Shown: positions 1 through 7,892, numbered from the stretch's first letter. The stretch: DNA of 17,032 nucleotides from Lachnospiraceae bacterium (GCA_017996675.1 JAGOGN010000015.1:1-17032); one strand, 5' to 3'. Notes: generated from the letters alone by a model not told the origin. A program made the numbers and translations.

Positions 1-1416
1 CAACAACAAGACCAACAACAAATTTATGCGTCTTATTACTATTATTTAGAAAAGAATACAGCAGTCATGATTCAGGAACTGAATCGGGCATCCGAAACCC
101 ATGATGGATCAGTCAAGCAGCGGATTCATGAGAAGGAAGATGTGTTTGGAATTCAATTGGATGAAATTCAGTTTGAGGCAGTTCAGAAGGCAACAGAAAG
201 TGGGGTGCTGATTATTACAGGAGGCCCTGGAACTGGTAAGACAACAACGATCAATTTCATTTTGAAGTTTTTTGAAGAAGCGGGAGAGGAAATTCTTCTT
301 GCTGCGCCTACTGGAAGGGCTGCTAAGAGAATGTCGGAATTAACGGGATTTGAGGCAAAGACCATTCACAGACTGCTTGAGGTCAACGGCGGAAGTGGTG
401 AAAGTGGTGGTTTTGAGCGGAATGCTTCGAATCCGTTAGAAGCGGATGTTATTATCATTGATGAAGTTTCTATGGTGGATATTAGTTTGATGCATGCATT
501 ATTATCGGCGATTATTCCAGGAAGTAGACTGATTTTGGTGGGTGATTCGAACCAGCTACCAAGTGTTGGACCAGGAAGGGTACTGCAGGATCTGATTGAA
601 AGTAAGGCATGTGCCATTGTGGAGCTGAAGAAGATTTTTCGACAGGCGGAGCAAAGTAGCATTGTAAGAAACGCGCACAAGATTAATTGTGGAGAACAGA
701 TTTTGCTGGATAATAAGAATCAGGATTTTTTCTTTTTAAAACGATATGATGCAGACATTATTCTCAATGTTGTGCTCCAATTAATTATGGAGAAGCTTCC
801 GAAATATGTGGAGGCAAAGCAACATGAAATTCAGGTTTTGACTCCGATGAGAAAGGGATTACTAGGTGTTGACAGGTGTAATAAAATATTACAAATGTAT
901 TTAAACCCGAAGTCAGACAAGAAGACGGAAATCGAATATGGTGACGTGATTTTTCGCGAAGGTGATAAGGTCATGCAAATCAAAAATAATTATCAGATTG
1001 AATGGGAAGTATTGAATCGATATCAAATTCCATTAGAGCGAGGAATCGGGATTTTTAATGGTGATATTGGTTTCATTCAAAAAATTGATCAAAGGCTGGA
1101 ACAAATGACAATTTTGTTTGATGAAAATAAAACGGTGGCCTATAGTTTTAAACAGCTGGAAGAATTAGAACTTGCTTATGCCATCACAATTCATAAGGCA
1201 CAGGGAAGTGAATATCCTGCAATTGTAATACCACTTCTACCGGGACCACGAATGCTTTTGAACAGAAATTTATTATATACTGCTGTTACTAGAGCGAAAA
1301 AATGTGTGACGCTGGTAGGCGATGAAAATGTGTTTTTCGAAATGATTGAGAATACCACCGAGCAGACCCGATATAGCGGGCTGAAAGAACGAATTCAGGA
1401 GGTGCAGCGCATTTAA
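1..1416 (+). CDS. recD2: RecD2-like ATP-dependent DNA helicase, 3' part (5' end outside window)
   Basis: Superfamily 1B 5'-3' DNA helicase of the RecD2/TraA type, acting in DNA repair and replication-fork maintenance. The frame is open from base 1, so the ATG at 67 is internal and the N-terminal domain lies outside the window; 471 residues are visible, whereas full-length RecD2 is usually above 700. Numbered from that ATG, I see Walker A GGPGTGKTTT (52-61), Walker B IDEVSMVD (131-138), motif III GDSNQLPSVGPG (159-170), a region with FNGDIGF like the SH3-like 2B insertion, then HKAQGSE (376-382) and YTAVTRAK (404-411), the UvrD_C_2 motifs. The first visible residues are QQQDQQQ, from a CAA-rich stretch, which is unusual. 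It leads the operon in this window, 4 nt before comF. The family call is near certain; the exact subfamily rests on the motif set and neighbours. Confidence 0.93.
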   Translation, partial: QQQDQQQIYASYYYYLEKNTAVMIQELNRASETHDGSVKQRIHEKEDVFGIQLDEIQFEAVQKATESGVLIITGGPGTGKTTTINFILKFFEEAGEEILLAAPTGRAAKRMSELTGFEAKTIHRLLEVNGGSGESGGFERNASNPLEADVIIIDEVSMVDISLMHALLSAIIPGSRLILVGDSNQLPSVGPGRVLQDLIESKACAIVELKKIFRQAEQSSIVRNAHKINCGEQILLDNKNQDFFFLKRYDADIILNVVLQLIMEKLPKYVEAKQHEIQVLTPMRKGLLGVDRCNKILQMYLNPKSDKKTEIEYGDVIFREGDKVMQIKNNYQIEWEVLNRYQIPLERGIGIFNGDIGFIQKIDQRLEQMTILFDENKTVAYSFKQLEELELAYAITIHKAQGSEYPAIVIPLLPGPRMLLNRNLLYTAVTRAKKCVTLVGDENVFFEMIENTTEQTRYSGLKERIQEVQRI

Positions 1417-1420
1417 AAAA

Positions 1421-2122
1421 TTGAATAAAGTGGGTTCACTACTCTTTCCACCGAGATGTCCATTTTGCAAAGAAGTAGTAGAAAGTACGGAGAAATGTTG
1501 TACGGATTGCTTTTCAAAACTACCTTACATTGGGAAACATTTTTGCTATAAATGTGGGAAACAGCTGGAAGAAGATCAGTTTGAATATTGCCATGACTGT
1601 AACATTCAGAATCATTTTTTCCGGCAAGGAAGAGGACTTTATGTCCATGAAGATTTAGTGTGTGATGCGATTTATGATTTGAAATATAAGAATAAAAGAC
1701 AAATAGCCGATTTTTTTGCGGAACAAATTTGGGAGTATTTGGGAGAGTGGATCAAGAAAAGTGATTATTCGGCTATTATTCCAGTGCCAATCAGTGAACA
1801 TAAAATGAAGATTCGGGGATACAATCAGGCGGAATTAATTAGTAGGAAATTAAGTCTGAAAGCGGGGATTGTACATCGACCAGAGTGTCTAATTCGAACC
1901 AGTGATACAGCGCCGCAAAGGCTTTTGGGTAGGCTCGAGAGAAAAAATAATCTGAAAAATGCTTTTAAAACGACTACAGATAGGGTACAATTAGAAAAAG
2001 TCCTGTTAGTGGATGATATCTTTACTACAGGAAATACAGTCGATGCAGTTGCGGAAATCTTATTGCACAGTGGTGTGAAAGCAGTAGATTTTATTACCGT
2101 AAGTATCGGTAAAGGACTTTAG
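1421..2122 (+). CDS. comF: ComF family phosphoribosyltransferase-like competence protein
   Basis: ComF/ComFC-type protein, needed in competent bacteria for handling incoming single-stranded DNA; in non-competent clostridia its role is unclear. The N-terminus has four CxxC pairs (C13/C16, C27/C30, C42/C45, C57/C60), consistent with zinc binding. A type I phosphoribosyltransferase fold follows, with PVPISEHKMKIRGYNQ in the middle and the PRPP-loop motif VDDIFTTGNT at 197-206. Length 233 aa is normal. The TTG start at 1421 is the best in-frame choice because the upstream in-frame codons have no ATG or GTG. The only good ribosome site, AGGAGGTG at 1397-1404, is 16 nt away, so translation may depend on termination of recD2 4 nt upstream. 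A comFA helicase gene is not adjacent in the visible sequence. Confidence 0.92.
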   Translation: MNKVGSLLFPPRCPFCKEVVESTEKCCTDCFSKLPYIGKHFCYKCGKQLEEDQFEYCHDCNIQNHFFRQGRGLYVHEDLVCDAIYDLKYKNKRQIADFFAEQIWEYLGEWIKKSDYSAIIPVPISEHKMKIRGYNQAELISRKLSLKAGIVHRPECLIRTSDTAPQRLLGRLERKNNLKNAFKTTTDRVQLEKVLLVDDIFTTGNTVDAVAEILLHSGVKAVDFITVSIGKGL

Positions 2123-2133
2123 GAGGAATTAGT

Positions 2134-2538
2134 ATGGAAGTAAGAAATTGTAAAGGTTGTGGACGACTTTTTAATTATATGGGTGGAAAACCACTATGTC
2201 CCAATTGTATTGCTGAACTAGAAGACAAATTTAAAGAAGTAAAAGAGTATTTGAGAGAGAATGTATACTGTTCCATGCAGGAACTGGCAGAGAAGAATGA
2301 TATTTCAATTCAACAGATTAAACAGTGGGTGAGGGAAGAACGCTTGACTTTTACAGCGGATTCTCCTCTGACAATTGAATGTGAAAATTGTGGTGCTCCA
2401 ATTAAGACTGGGAAATATTGTGTTAATTGTCTTGCAAAGTTGCAAAATTCTCTGCAAAGTGTAATGAAGAAACCAGATTCAATTGTGAAAAAGCAAGTAA
2501 GAGACGTCGATCGCATGCGTTTCCTTGATCAGAATTAA
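2134..2538 (+). CDS. YvyF/TIGR03826-like flagellar-operon zinc-ribbon protein
   Basis: Small protein of 134 aa resembling the family named after YvyF, which sits beside comFC and flgM in Bacillus. Two CxxC pairs near the N-terminus (C6/C9 and C22/C25) and two further on (C83/C86 and C96/C99) suggest two zinc ribbons. They flank a helix-turn-helix-like segment at about 46-70 (MQELAEKNDISIQQIKQW), which is why relatives are sometimes called MerR-like regulators. The start is well supported: TAGGAGGAATT overlaps the end of comF 5-12 nt upstream of the ATG. No flgM, flgN or hook gene follows, so the flagellar name comes from the family and synteny and not from local context. Its molecular role is unknown; nucleic-acid binding is an inference from the fold. 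Confidence 0.8.
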   Translation: MEVRNCKGCGRLFNYMGGKPLCPNCIAELEDKFKEVKEYLRENVYCSMQELAEKNDISIQQIKQWVREERLTFTADSPLTIECENCGAPIKTGKYCVNCLAKLQNSLQSVMKKPDSIVKKQVRDVDRMRFLDQN

Positions 2539-2547
2539 GGAGGTTTT

Positions 2548-2961
2548 ATGCTAAACGAAGAAAGAATTCGATCAATGACGAGGCTGGCAATTTACGAAAA
2601 TAACGAAGGTAAGAAAACAATACCATTAAGTCATTATTATAAAAGCGATTATGTTAGTAAATCACTGATGAAATCATTTGTATACGGAACTATTTCTTTT
2701 GGTATCATGCTTGGAATGTGGATGATTTATCAAATGGATAATGCGAAGAAGAGCTTGTTCGGAGGAAACTTGGAACAGTTTCTGATTCAGATTATTCTTT
2801 TGTATTTGATTTTTGTGATATTTTATTTGCTAATCACCTATATTTATGCATCTGTTACTTTTTCTAGAAGCAAGAAAAGTATAAAGAAGTATCAGGCTCT
2901 GCTCAAGAAAGTTGAGAAAATGCACGAACGAGAAGGAAAATTACAACCGCCAGTATTTTAA
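2548..2961 (+). CDS. small two-helix membrane protein of unknown function
   Basis: I do not recognise this 137-residue protein. It has a polar N-terminus (1-40), a hydrophobic helix at about 44-63, a short loop, a second and stronger helix at about 79-103, and a basic, coiled-coil-like tail (104-130) rich in Lys and Glu. This predicts a hairpin in the cytoplasmic membrane with both ends on the same side, probably inside given the positive charges. The TAAGGAGG site overlapping the yvyF-like stop gives a strong start at 2548. It lies 9 nt after the yvyF-like gene and 23 nt before the polytopic membrane protein, so it is probably co-transcribed with the c-di-AMP genes. No catalytic motif is visible. 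Confidence 0.75.
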   Translation: MLNEERIRSMTRLAIYENNEGKKTIPLSHYYKSDYVSKSLMKSFVYGTISFGIMLGMWMIYQMDNAKKSLFGGNLEQFLIQIILLYLIFVIFYLLITYIYASVTFSRSKKSIKKYQALLKKVEKMHEREGKLQPPVF

Positions 2962-2984
2962 GCGCGGTAAACAGGAGGACCTCT

Positions 2985-3986
2985 ATGGCAAAGTTGCTAG
3001 AAATAAAGGCCAAAATTATTCAAATTTTTGAGAAAAATGAAAGTTATGTGTTACCGATCATTCGGTTTATTTTGGCGTTAATTGTATTTACAATGATCAA
3101 TTCAAAACTAGGATACATGCAAAGAATCGATAATGTTTTTGTAGTCCTAATTCTTGCAGTAATCTGTTCTGTGTTGCCATTAAATGCGACAGTAGTAATG
3201 TCTGCATTACTAGTGTTGTTACATTTATATTCTTTAAGCATAGAAGCGTGTGCTGTGGCATTATTATTAATGATGCTAACCTTTTTTCTTTATTTTAGAT
3301 TTGCACCAAGTAGCGGATATCAGACAATGGCTATGCCAATTCTGTTTCAGTTGAAAACGCCTTATTTTATGCCTATCAAATGTGGACTAACAGGAACGCC
3401 ATACTCGGTATTATCAGTATTGTGTGGAACGATTCTGTATTATTTTTTAAAGGGTGTTATCTCGAATGAAAAGATTTTCATGTCTTCTACTTCGGTGGGG
3501 GGAACATCGAAATTTATTGTGGCAATTAATCAGATCTACTCCGATAGGGAAATGTTTGTTGTTCTGGCGGCTTTTTTATTAACAAGTGTGATTGTGTTTT
3601 TGATTCGCAGAATGTCGATTGATCATTCCTGGTCGATTGCGATTTGCGTTGGTCTGGCAGTACAATTTTTAGTGATTCTTGTAGGGAAATTCATGTATGG
3701 TAGTGTAAAGGATGTTGTATGGGTTATCTTTGGCATGATTATTTCAACAGTAGTTGCTTTTGGAATTGAATTTTTTATGTTCCATTTGGATTATACAAGA
3801 ACAGAACGCGTACAGTTTGAGGACGATACTTACTACTACTATGTGAAAGCTGTTCCAAAAGCTTTGGTGCAGTCCAAAGATAAGAAAATTACCCGTATTA
3901 ACAGACGGGGAGATGAAAAAGAAGAACGATTAACAAAAGATTCCATTGCTGAAGAGTTAGAAATCAATCGGGATTTGTTGAATTAA
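2985..3986 (+). CDS. polytopic membrane protein of unknown function, upstream of cdaA
   Basis: A 333-residue integral membrane protein with about eight hydrophobic segments (approximately 22-38, 50-66, 68-83, 87-106, 137-157, 189-207, 217-235 and 244-267). A polar, Tyr- and Lys-rich C-terminal tail from about 268 to the end is probably cytoplasmic. A loop with YQTMAMPILFQLKTPYFMP lies at about 112-130. I see no Walker motif and no clear transporter signature, so names such as ABC permease would be guesses. The ATG at 2985 follows AGGAGG at 2973-2978. It is placed 21 nt upstream of cdaA, whose product is also membrane-bound, so a role connected to c-di-AMP production or envelope sensing is a reasonable but untested inference. 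Confidence 0.8.
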   Translation: MAKLLEIKAKIIQIFEKNESYVLPIIRFILALIVFTMINSKLGYMQRIDNVFVVLILAVICSVLPLNATVVMSALLVLLHLYSLSIEACAVALLLMMLTFFLYFRFAPSSGYQTMAMPILFQLKTPYFMPIKCGLTGTPYSVLSVLCGTILYYFLKGVISNEKIFMSSTSVGGTSKFIVAINQIYSDREMFVVLAAFLLTSVIVFLIRRMSIDHSWSIAICVGLAVQFLVILVGKFMYGSVKDVVWVIFGMIISTVVAFGIEFFMFHLDYTRTERVQFEDDTYYYYVKAVPKALVQSKDKKITRINRRGDEKEERLTKDSIAEELEINRDLLN

Positions 3987-4007
3987 GGAATAAAGAAGGG
4001 ATATGGT

Positions 4008-4913
4008 ATGCAGAGTTTTTTACATTCATTTGAAAACTTCTTAAAAAATTATATGTCTTTAGTGCATCTGCCAGATATTACGCCAACAGATATTGTGGAA
4101 ATGGTGATTATTACATTTCTGATTTATAGCGTAATGGTGTGGATCAAAAATACCAGAGCCTGGATGTTATTTAAGGGGATTCTGGTTATTTTGGGTTTCA
4201 CTTTGATTGCAGCTATTTTTCAGATGAATACAATTTTGTGGTTGGCAGAAAAGACGATTAGCGTGGGAGTAATTGCGGTCATCATCGTTTTTCAGCCAGA
4301 ATTACGAAAAGCCCTTGAACAATTGGGAAGAAAGAATTTCTTTTCTTCTTTTTTTACAATGGATTCTCAAAAAAATAATAGTGAACGTTACAGTGAACGA
4401 ACTGTCAATGAACTCATAAAAGCAACTTTTGAGATGTCAAAAGTGAAAACAGGTGCACTAATTGTTGTGGAGAAGGATATTCACTTATCGGAATATGAAC
4501 GAACTGGGATTATGATGGATGCGATTCTTACCAATCAGTTACTGATTAATGTGTTTGAACATAATACACCACTGCACGATGGGGCAGTAATTGTTAGAGG
4601 CAATCGAATTATTGCGGCAACCTGTTATTTACCACTATCCGACAACCTAGAGTTAAGTAAGGAACTTGGAACAAGACACCGAGCAGCTGTTGGATTAAGT
4701 GAAGTGAGTGATTCAACCGTGATTATAGTTTCCGAAGAAACGGGAAAGGTATCAATTGCAGAGGGAGGAAAACTATATCGGGATGTGAATTCAGAGCAAT
4801 TGAGATCTTCTTTAAAAGGAAATCAAAATAAATTTGACGAAACAAGTAGACTAAGTAAATGGCGAAGGAGGCTAAAACATGATGCAAAAATTATGGGAAA
4901 GACTGACAAATAA
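4008..4913 (+). CDS. cdaA: diadenylate cyclase CdaA (c-di-AMP synthase)
   Basis: Membrane-bound diadenylate cyclase that condenses two ATP into c-di-AMP, the second messenger controlling potassium and osmolyte balance and cell-wall homeostasis in Firmicutes. Three N-terminal helices (about 28-46, 54-72 and 82-97) precede the cytoplasmic DAC domain. The domain carries the two diagnostic motifs: DGA at 191-193 and GTRHR at 221-225. Length 301 aa is typical. The start at 4008 follows a GAAGGG ribosome site. Its last 35 nt overlap cdaR, whose ribosome site lies inside the cdaA coding sequence, so the enzyme and its regulator are probably made together. The neighbours cdaR and glmM match the conserved cluster, in which CdaR and GlmM are known to modulate CdaA activity. 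Confidence 0.97.
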   Translation: MQSFLHSFENFLKNYMSLVHLPDITPTDIVEMVIITFLIYSVMVWIKNTRAWMLFKGILVILGFTLIAAIFQMNTILWLAEKTISVGVIAVIIVFQPELRKALEQLGRKNFFSSFFTMDSQKNNSERYSERTVNELIKATFEMSKVKTGALIVVEKDIHLSEYERTGIMMDAILTNQLLINVFEHNTPLHDGAVIVRGNRIIAATCYLPLSDNLELSKELGTRHRAAVGLSEVSDSTVIIVSEETGKVSIAEGGKLYRDVNSEQLRSSLKGNQNKFDETSRLSKWRRRLKHDAKIMGKTDK

Positions 4914-6147
4914 TTTTGCACTAAAGCTGATTTCGGTTATTTTTGCCTGCGTTCTTTGGCTTGTAGTAGTAAATGTTGATAATCCATTAGTTACTCGGTC
5001 TTTTAAAGCGATGGCAAAGATTGAAAATGAAGATATTATAACCAATAATGGAAAAGTATTTGAGATTTTAGATGAGAGTCAGATGATTACATTTACAGTG
5101 ACGGGGCCACGTTCCATAGTAGAGAGGTTATCGGGATCTGATTTTAAGGTTGTAGCTGATATGGATAAAATTCAGTTGGATTACGGACTTGTACCTATTG
5201 ATGTTACTCCGATTCGCTATGAAAGCCAATTAGATATTGGAGTTAAAATCCCAAATCTTCACGTTAAAATCCAGAATTTAGTGGAACAGCAGTTTGTAGT
5301 AACTGGAAATTCAACCGGAACCCCATTGGCAGGATATGCAAAAGGGGATATTTTAGTGCAACCGAATATGATTTCGATTTCTGGTCCGGAAGAAGTGATG
5401 AAACGAGTGAAGAAAGCGGTTGCAGCAGTCAACATTGAAGGCGCTTATGCGGAAAAGACAGAGGCAGTGATACCTGTATTAGTTGATGAAGAGGGAAAAC
5501 AGTTGGATATGACCAATGTTACAATCACTCCAAAGTCCGTTACAGTCCGTGCTGAAATACTGGAAACCAAGAAAGTGTCAATAACCGTTAAACCACAGGG
5601 AACTGTTGCAGCTGGATATGTGTATAATGGTGTGGATTGTTCTCCAACTTCCGTTACAGTAAAAGGTACAAAAGAAGAACTTGAGAAGTTTACAGAATTA
5701 TTGCTTCCGTCTACAGAGATGGATATATCCGGAGCGAAAACGGATGTTGAGAAGGTGGTCAATGTATCACAATATTTACCAGAAGGAGTGGAGTTGGTAG
5801 ATCCTGAACTTACGACTGCAATCATTACGGCGAAAATTGCGGCACTCGACTCAAAAGTATTGACATTAGAAATGAAAAATATTACGATATTAAATCTTCC
5901 AGCGAATTACATGTTAAAATTTGAAGAGAGTTCGGTGAAGGTAACGATAAAAGGTCAAAAAGCAGTTTTGGATGCTTTTACGATAAATGATTTAACAGCG
6001 CAGCTCGATTTAACTGGTGTATCAAAGGGGAGTGTTCGACTTGATCTGAAATTGATTCTTCCGACAGGGATTGAACCAGATGGAATTGTGAAAATTAGCG
6101 CTACTGTAGTAGAGAGCACGGATAGTGGAAATGCTGCAGGGAATTAA
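4879..6147 (+). CDS. cdaR: CdaR, YbbR-repeat regulator of diadenylate cyclase
   Basis: Extracytoplasmic regulator of CdaA. A single N-terminal membrane anchor at about 14-32 is followed by four YbbR repeats outside the cell. Their recognisable cores are near FTVTGPRSIVERL (72-84), MISISGPEEVMKRV (164-177), VTVKGTKEELEKF (259-271) and VTIKGQKAVLDAF (355-367), each followed by a short beta strand with an acidic residue. Length 422 aa fits the family. Two consecutive ATG codons start at 4879; I chose the first because AAGGAGG at 4865-4871 is well placed. It overlaps cdaA by 35 nt and ends 11 nt before glmM. The short tail after residue 411 is Ser/Gly/Ala/Asn-rich and looks disordered. Confidence 0.95.
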   Translation: MMQKLWERLTNNFALKLISVIFACVLWLVVVNVDNPLVTRSFKAMAKIENEDIITNNGKVFEILDESQMITFTVTGPRSIVERLSGSDFKVVADMDKIQLDYGLVPIDVTPIRYESQLDIGVKIPNLHVKIQNLVEQQFVVTGNSTGTPLAGYAKGDILVQPNMISISGPEEVMKRVKKAVAAVNIEGAYAEKTEAVIPVLVDEEGKQLDMTNVTITPKSVTVRAEILETKKVSITVKPQGTVAAGYVYNGVDCSPTSVTVKGTKEELEKFTELLLPSTEMDISGAKTDVEKVVNVSQYLPEGVELVDPELTTAIITAKIAALDSKVLTLEMKNITILNLPANYMLKFEESSVKVTIKGQKAVLDAFTINDLTAQLDLTGVSKGSVRLDLKLILPTGIEPDGIVKISATVVESTDSGNAAGN

Positions 6148-6158
6148 CGGAGGATGGA

Positions 6159-7511
6159 ATGAGTAGGTTATTTGGAACAGATGGAGTAAGAGGAATCGCG
6201 GGCAAAGAGTTAACTGTGAAATTGGCAATGGATCTAGGATCGGCTGGGTCGATTGTGCTAACAAGGGAAAATGCTCATAAACCTGTAATTATAGTTGGAT
6301 GTGATACACGAGTGTCCGGAGATATGCTTGCAAATGCACTGATGGCAGGTATATGTTCCGTTGGAGCGGATGCGATTTATGTAGGTGTTGTACCGACACC
6401 AGCAGTTGCGTATTTGACCAGACTTTATCATGCAGATGCGGGTGTTGTTATTTCAGCATCTCATAATCCTGCAGAATTTAATGGAATTAAATTTTTTGAT
6501 CAAAACGGCTATAAATTACCAGATGCAGTGGAAGATGAAATTCAAGAATTGATTCAGAGTGATTTTGAAGGTGTGGAGTGGGCGAGTGGAAAAAATGTTG
6601 GCTGCATCCAATATCGTTTTGATGCGGTTCACGATTATGTTCGTTATGCGAAGGAAGCGGTAAATATAGATCTTTCTGGTTTGAAGCTGGTGATTGATTG
6701 TGCAGAGGGAGCTTCCTATATCAGCTCTGTTGAGGCATTAAGAGGATTGGGAGCAGAGGTGGTTGCAATTCATACTAGCCCAGATGGAAAGAATATTAAT
6801 GCGAAGTGTGGTTCCACTCACATGGAAGAACTATCGGAGCGAGTTGTAGAAGAGGGAGCAAATCTTGGACTCGCATTTGATGGAGATGCAGACCGTATGC
6901 TTGCTGTCGATGAAAATGGTAACTTAGTTGATGGAGATCAGCTGATGGCGATTTGCGGAATCTATATGAAATCCAAAGGGAAATTAAAGCAGGATACCAT
7001 CGTTGGAACGGTCATGAGTAACCTAGGATTTTCTATTATGGGAAGAGAACAGGAAATTCAGATTGAGCGGACCGCTGTTGGGGATCGTTATGTATTAGAA
7101 CTGATGAAAGAGAAAGGATATAATATTGGTGGGGAACAATCTGGCCATATTATTTTCCTTGATGAGAATACAACAGGAGATGGATTGTTAAGCGCATTAC
7201 ATGTATTACAGGTCATCGTAGAAACAGGTAAGACGCTTTCTGAACTTGCAAATGTGATGACGGTATTACCTCAGGCGTTGGTAAATGCGACAGTTACCAA
7301 TGAAATGAAGCATAATTACATGTGCAACCCAGTGATTGCAAAAGCAATTCAGGATTTGGAAGATAAATTTGCACAGGAGGGTCGGGTGCTAATTCGTCCT
7401 TCTGGTACAGAACCGTTGGTGCGAGTGATGATTGAAGGAAAAGATCAATCAGTCATTGAACAGGAAGCTCGATGTCTGGCAGAATTAATTATGGAACAGG
7501 CAAAGGCTTAG
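6159..7511 (+). CDS. glmM: phosphoglucosamine mutase GlmM
   Basis: Converts glucosamine-6-phosphate to glucosamine-1-phosphate, the second step toward UDP-GlcNAc and peptidoglycan. The 450-residue protein is complete. It starts with FGTDGVRG (5-12), has the phosphoserine loop ISASHNP with catalytic Ser101, the Mg-binding loop DGDADR at 241-246, and the phosphate-binding RPSGTEP loop at 413-419. CGGAGGA at 6148-6154 supports the ATG at 6159. In other Firmicutes GlmM binds CdaA and lowers c-di-AMP synthesis, so co-transcription with cdaA-cdaR is meaningful. Its stop codon overlaps the ribosome site of the next gene. The partner enzyme GlmS is encoded about 1.6 kb downstream. Confidence 0.98.
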   Translation: MSRLFGTDGVRGIAGKELTVKLAMDLGSAGSIVLTRENAHKPVIIVGCDTRVSGDMLANALMAGICSVGADAIYVGVVPTPAVAYLTRLYHADAGVVISASHNPAEFNGIKFFDQNGYKLPDAVEDEIQELIQSDFEGVEWASGKNVGCIQYRFDAVHDYVRYAKEAVNIDLSGLKLVIDCAEGASYISSVEALRGLGAEVVAIHTSPDGKNINAKCGSTHMEELSERVVEEGANLGLAFDGDADRMLAVDENGNLVDGDQLMAICGIYMKSKGKLKQDTIVGTVMSNLGFSIMGREQEIQIERTAVGDRYVLELMKEKGYNIGGEQSGHIIFLDENTTGDGLLSALHVLQVIVETGKTLSELANVMTVLPQALVNATVTNEMKHNYMCNPVIAKAIQDLEDKFAQEGRVLIRPSGTEPLVRVMIEGKDQSVIEQEARCLAELIMEQAKA

Positions 7512-7520
7512 GAGGTCAGA

Positions 7521-7781
7521 GTGGTTAGCGAAAAAATTTGTATTGTGAATCCAACAGGTTTCCAGATGCTGATTGCGGAACAGATTTGTAATCTTGCAAA
7601 AGAATATGAAAGTGAAATTCTTTTTTTGAAAGATAATTCGATTACAAATGCCAAGAGTATTTTGAGTATTTTAGGTTCTGGAATTCATCCAAAAGACGAA
7701 ATCGAATTGCGATGTCATGGCTGTGATGAAAAGCAGGCGTTGGCGGATGTGTTGAAACTGCTTAAAATTTGGAATCAGTAA
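7521..7781 (+). CDS. HPr-fold protein with Gln15 and Ser46 (Crh-like)
   Basis: An 86-residue protein with the length and layout of HPr/Crh. At the position of the HPr phospho-histidine it has Gln15 in NPTGFQMLIAEQ. The usual Arg17 and Pro18 of the GLHARP loop are replaced by Leu and Ile, so PTS phosphotransfer through this site is not expected. The regulatory serine region is kept: NAKSILSILGSGI places Ser46 exactly where HPr kinase phosphorylates HPr and Crh. Bacillus Crh also has Gln15 and Ser46, but divergence in the rest of the loop leaves orthology open. The GTG start is supported by AGGAGG at 7510-7515, overlapping the glmM stop. It is the last gene before a hairpin. A regulatory role tying carbon status to amino-sugar supply is inference. 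Confidence 0.8.
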   Translation: MVSEKICIVNPTGFQMLIAEQICNLAKEYESEILFLKDNSITNAKSILSILGSGIHPKDEIELRCHGCDEKQALADVLKLLKIWNQ

Positions 7782-7786
7782 CTATA

Positions 7787-7814
7787 TGGGAATTTGACTT
7801 TAGTCAAATTCCCA
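7787..7814 (+). terminator. perfect 12-bp hairpin after the Crh-like gene, probable terminator
   Basis: TGGGAATTTGAC pairs perfectly with GTCAAATTCCCA around a TTTA loop, starting 6 nt after the stop codon. No strong T-run follows; only a short TTTT appears 9 nt later, so termination may be incomplete. It probably marks the end of the recD2-to-glmM operon, or works as a 3' stabilising or attenuating structure. Confidence 0.6.
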
Positions 7815-7892
7815 ATTGTGCGTTTTGTGTAAAATGTAGAAAAAGTAAACAGGTTAGACACATTTTTTTAACATGTGGGCATCGAGAAAGGC

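Noticed and set aside
1411..1423. Programmed frameshift fusing RecD2 and ComF at the A-run
   Set aside because: Both products have family-typical ends and are normally separate; a 4-nt gap with a nearby ribosome site is explained more simply by reinitiation.
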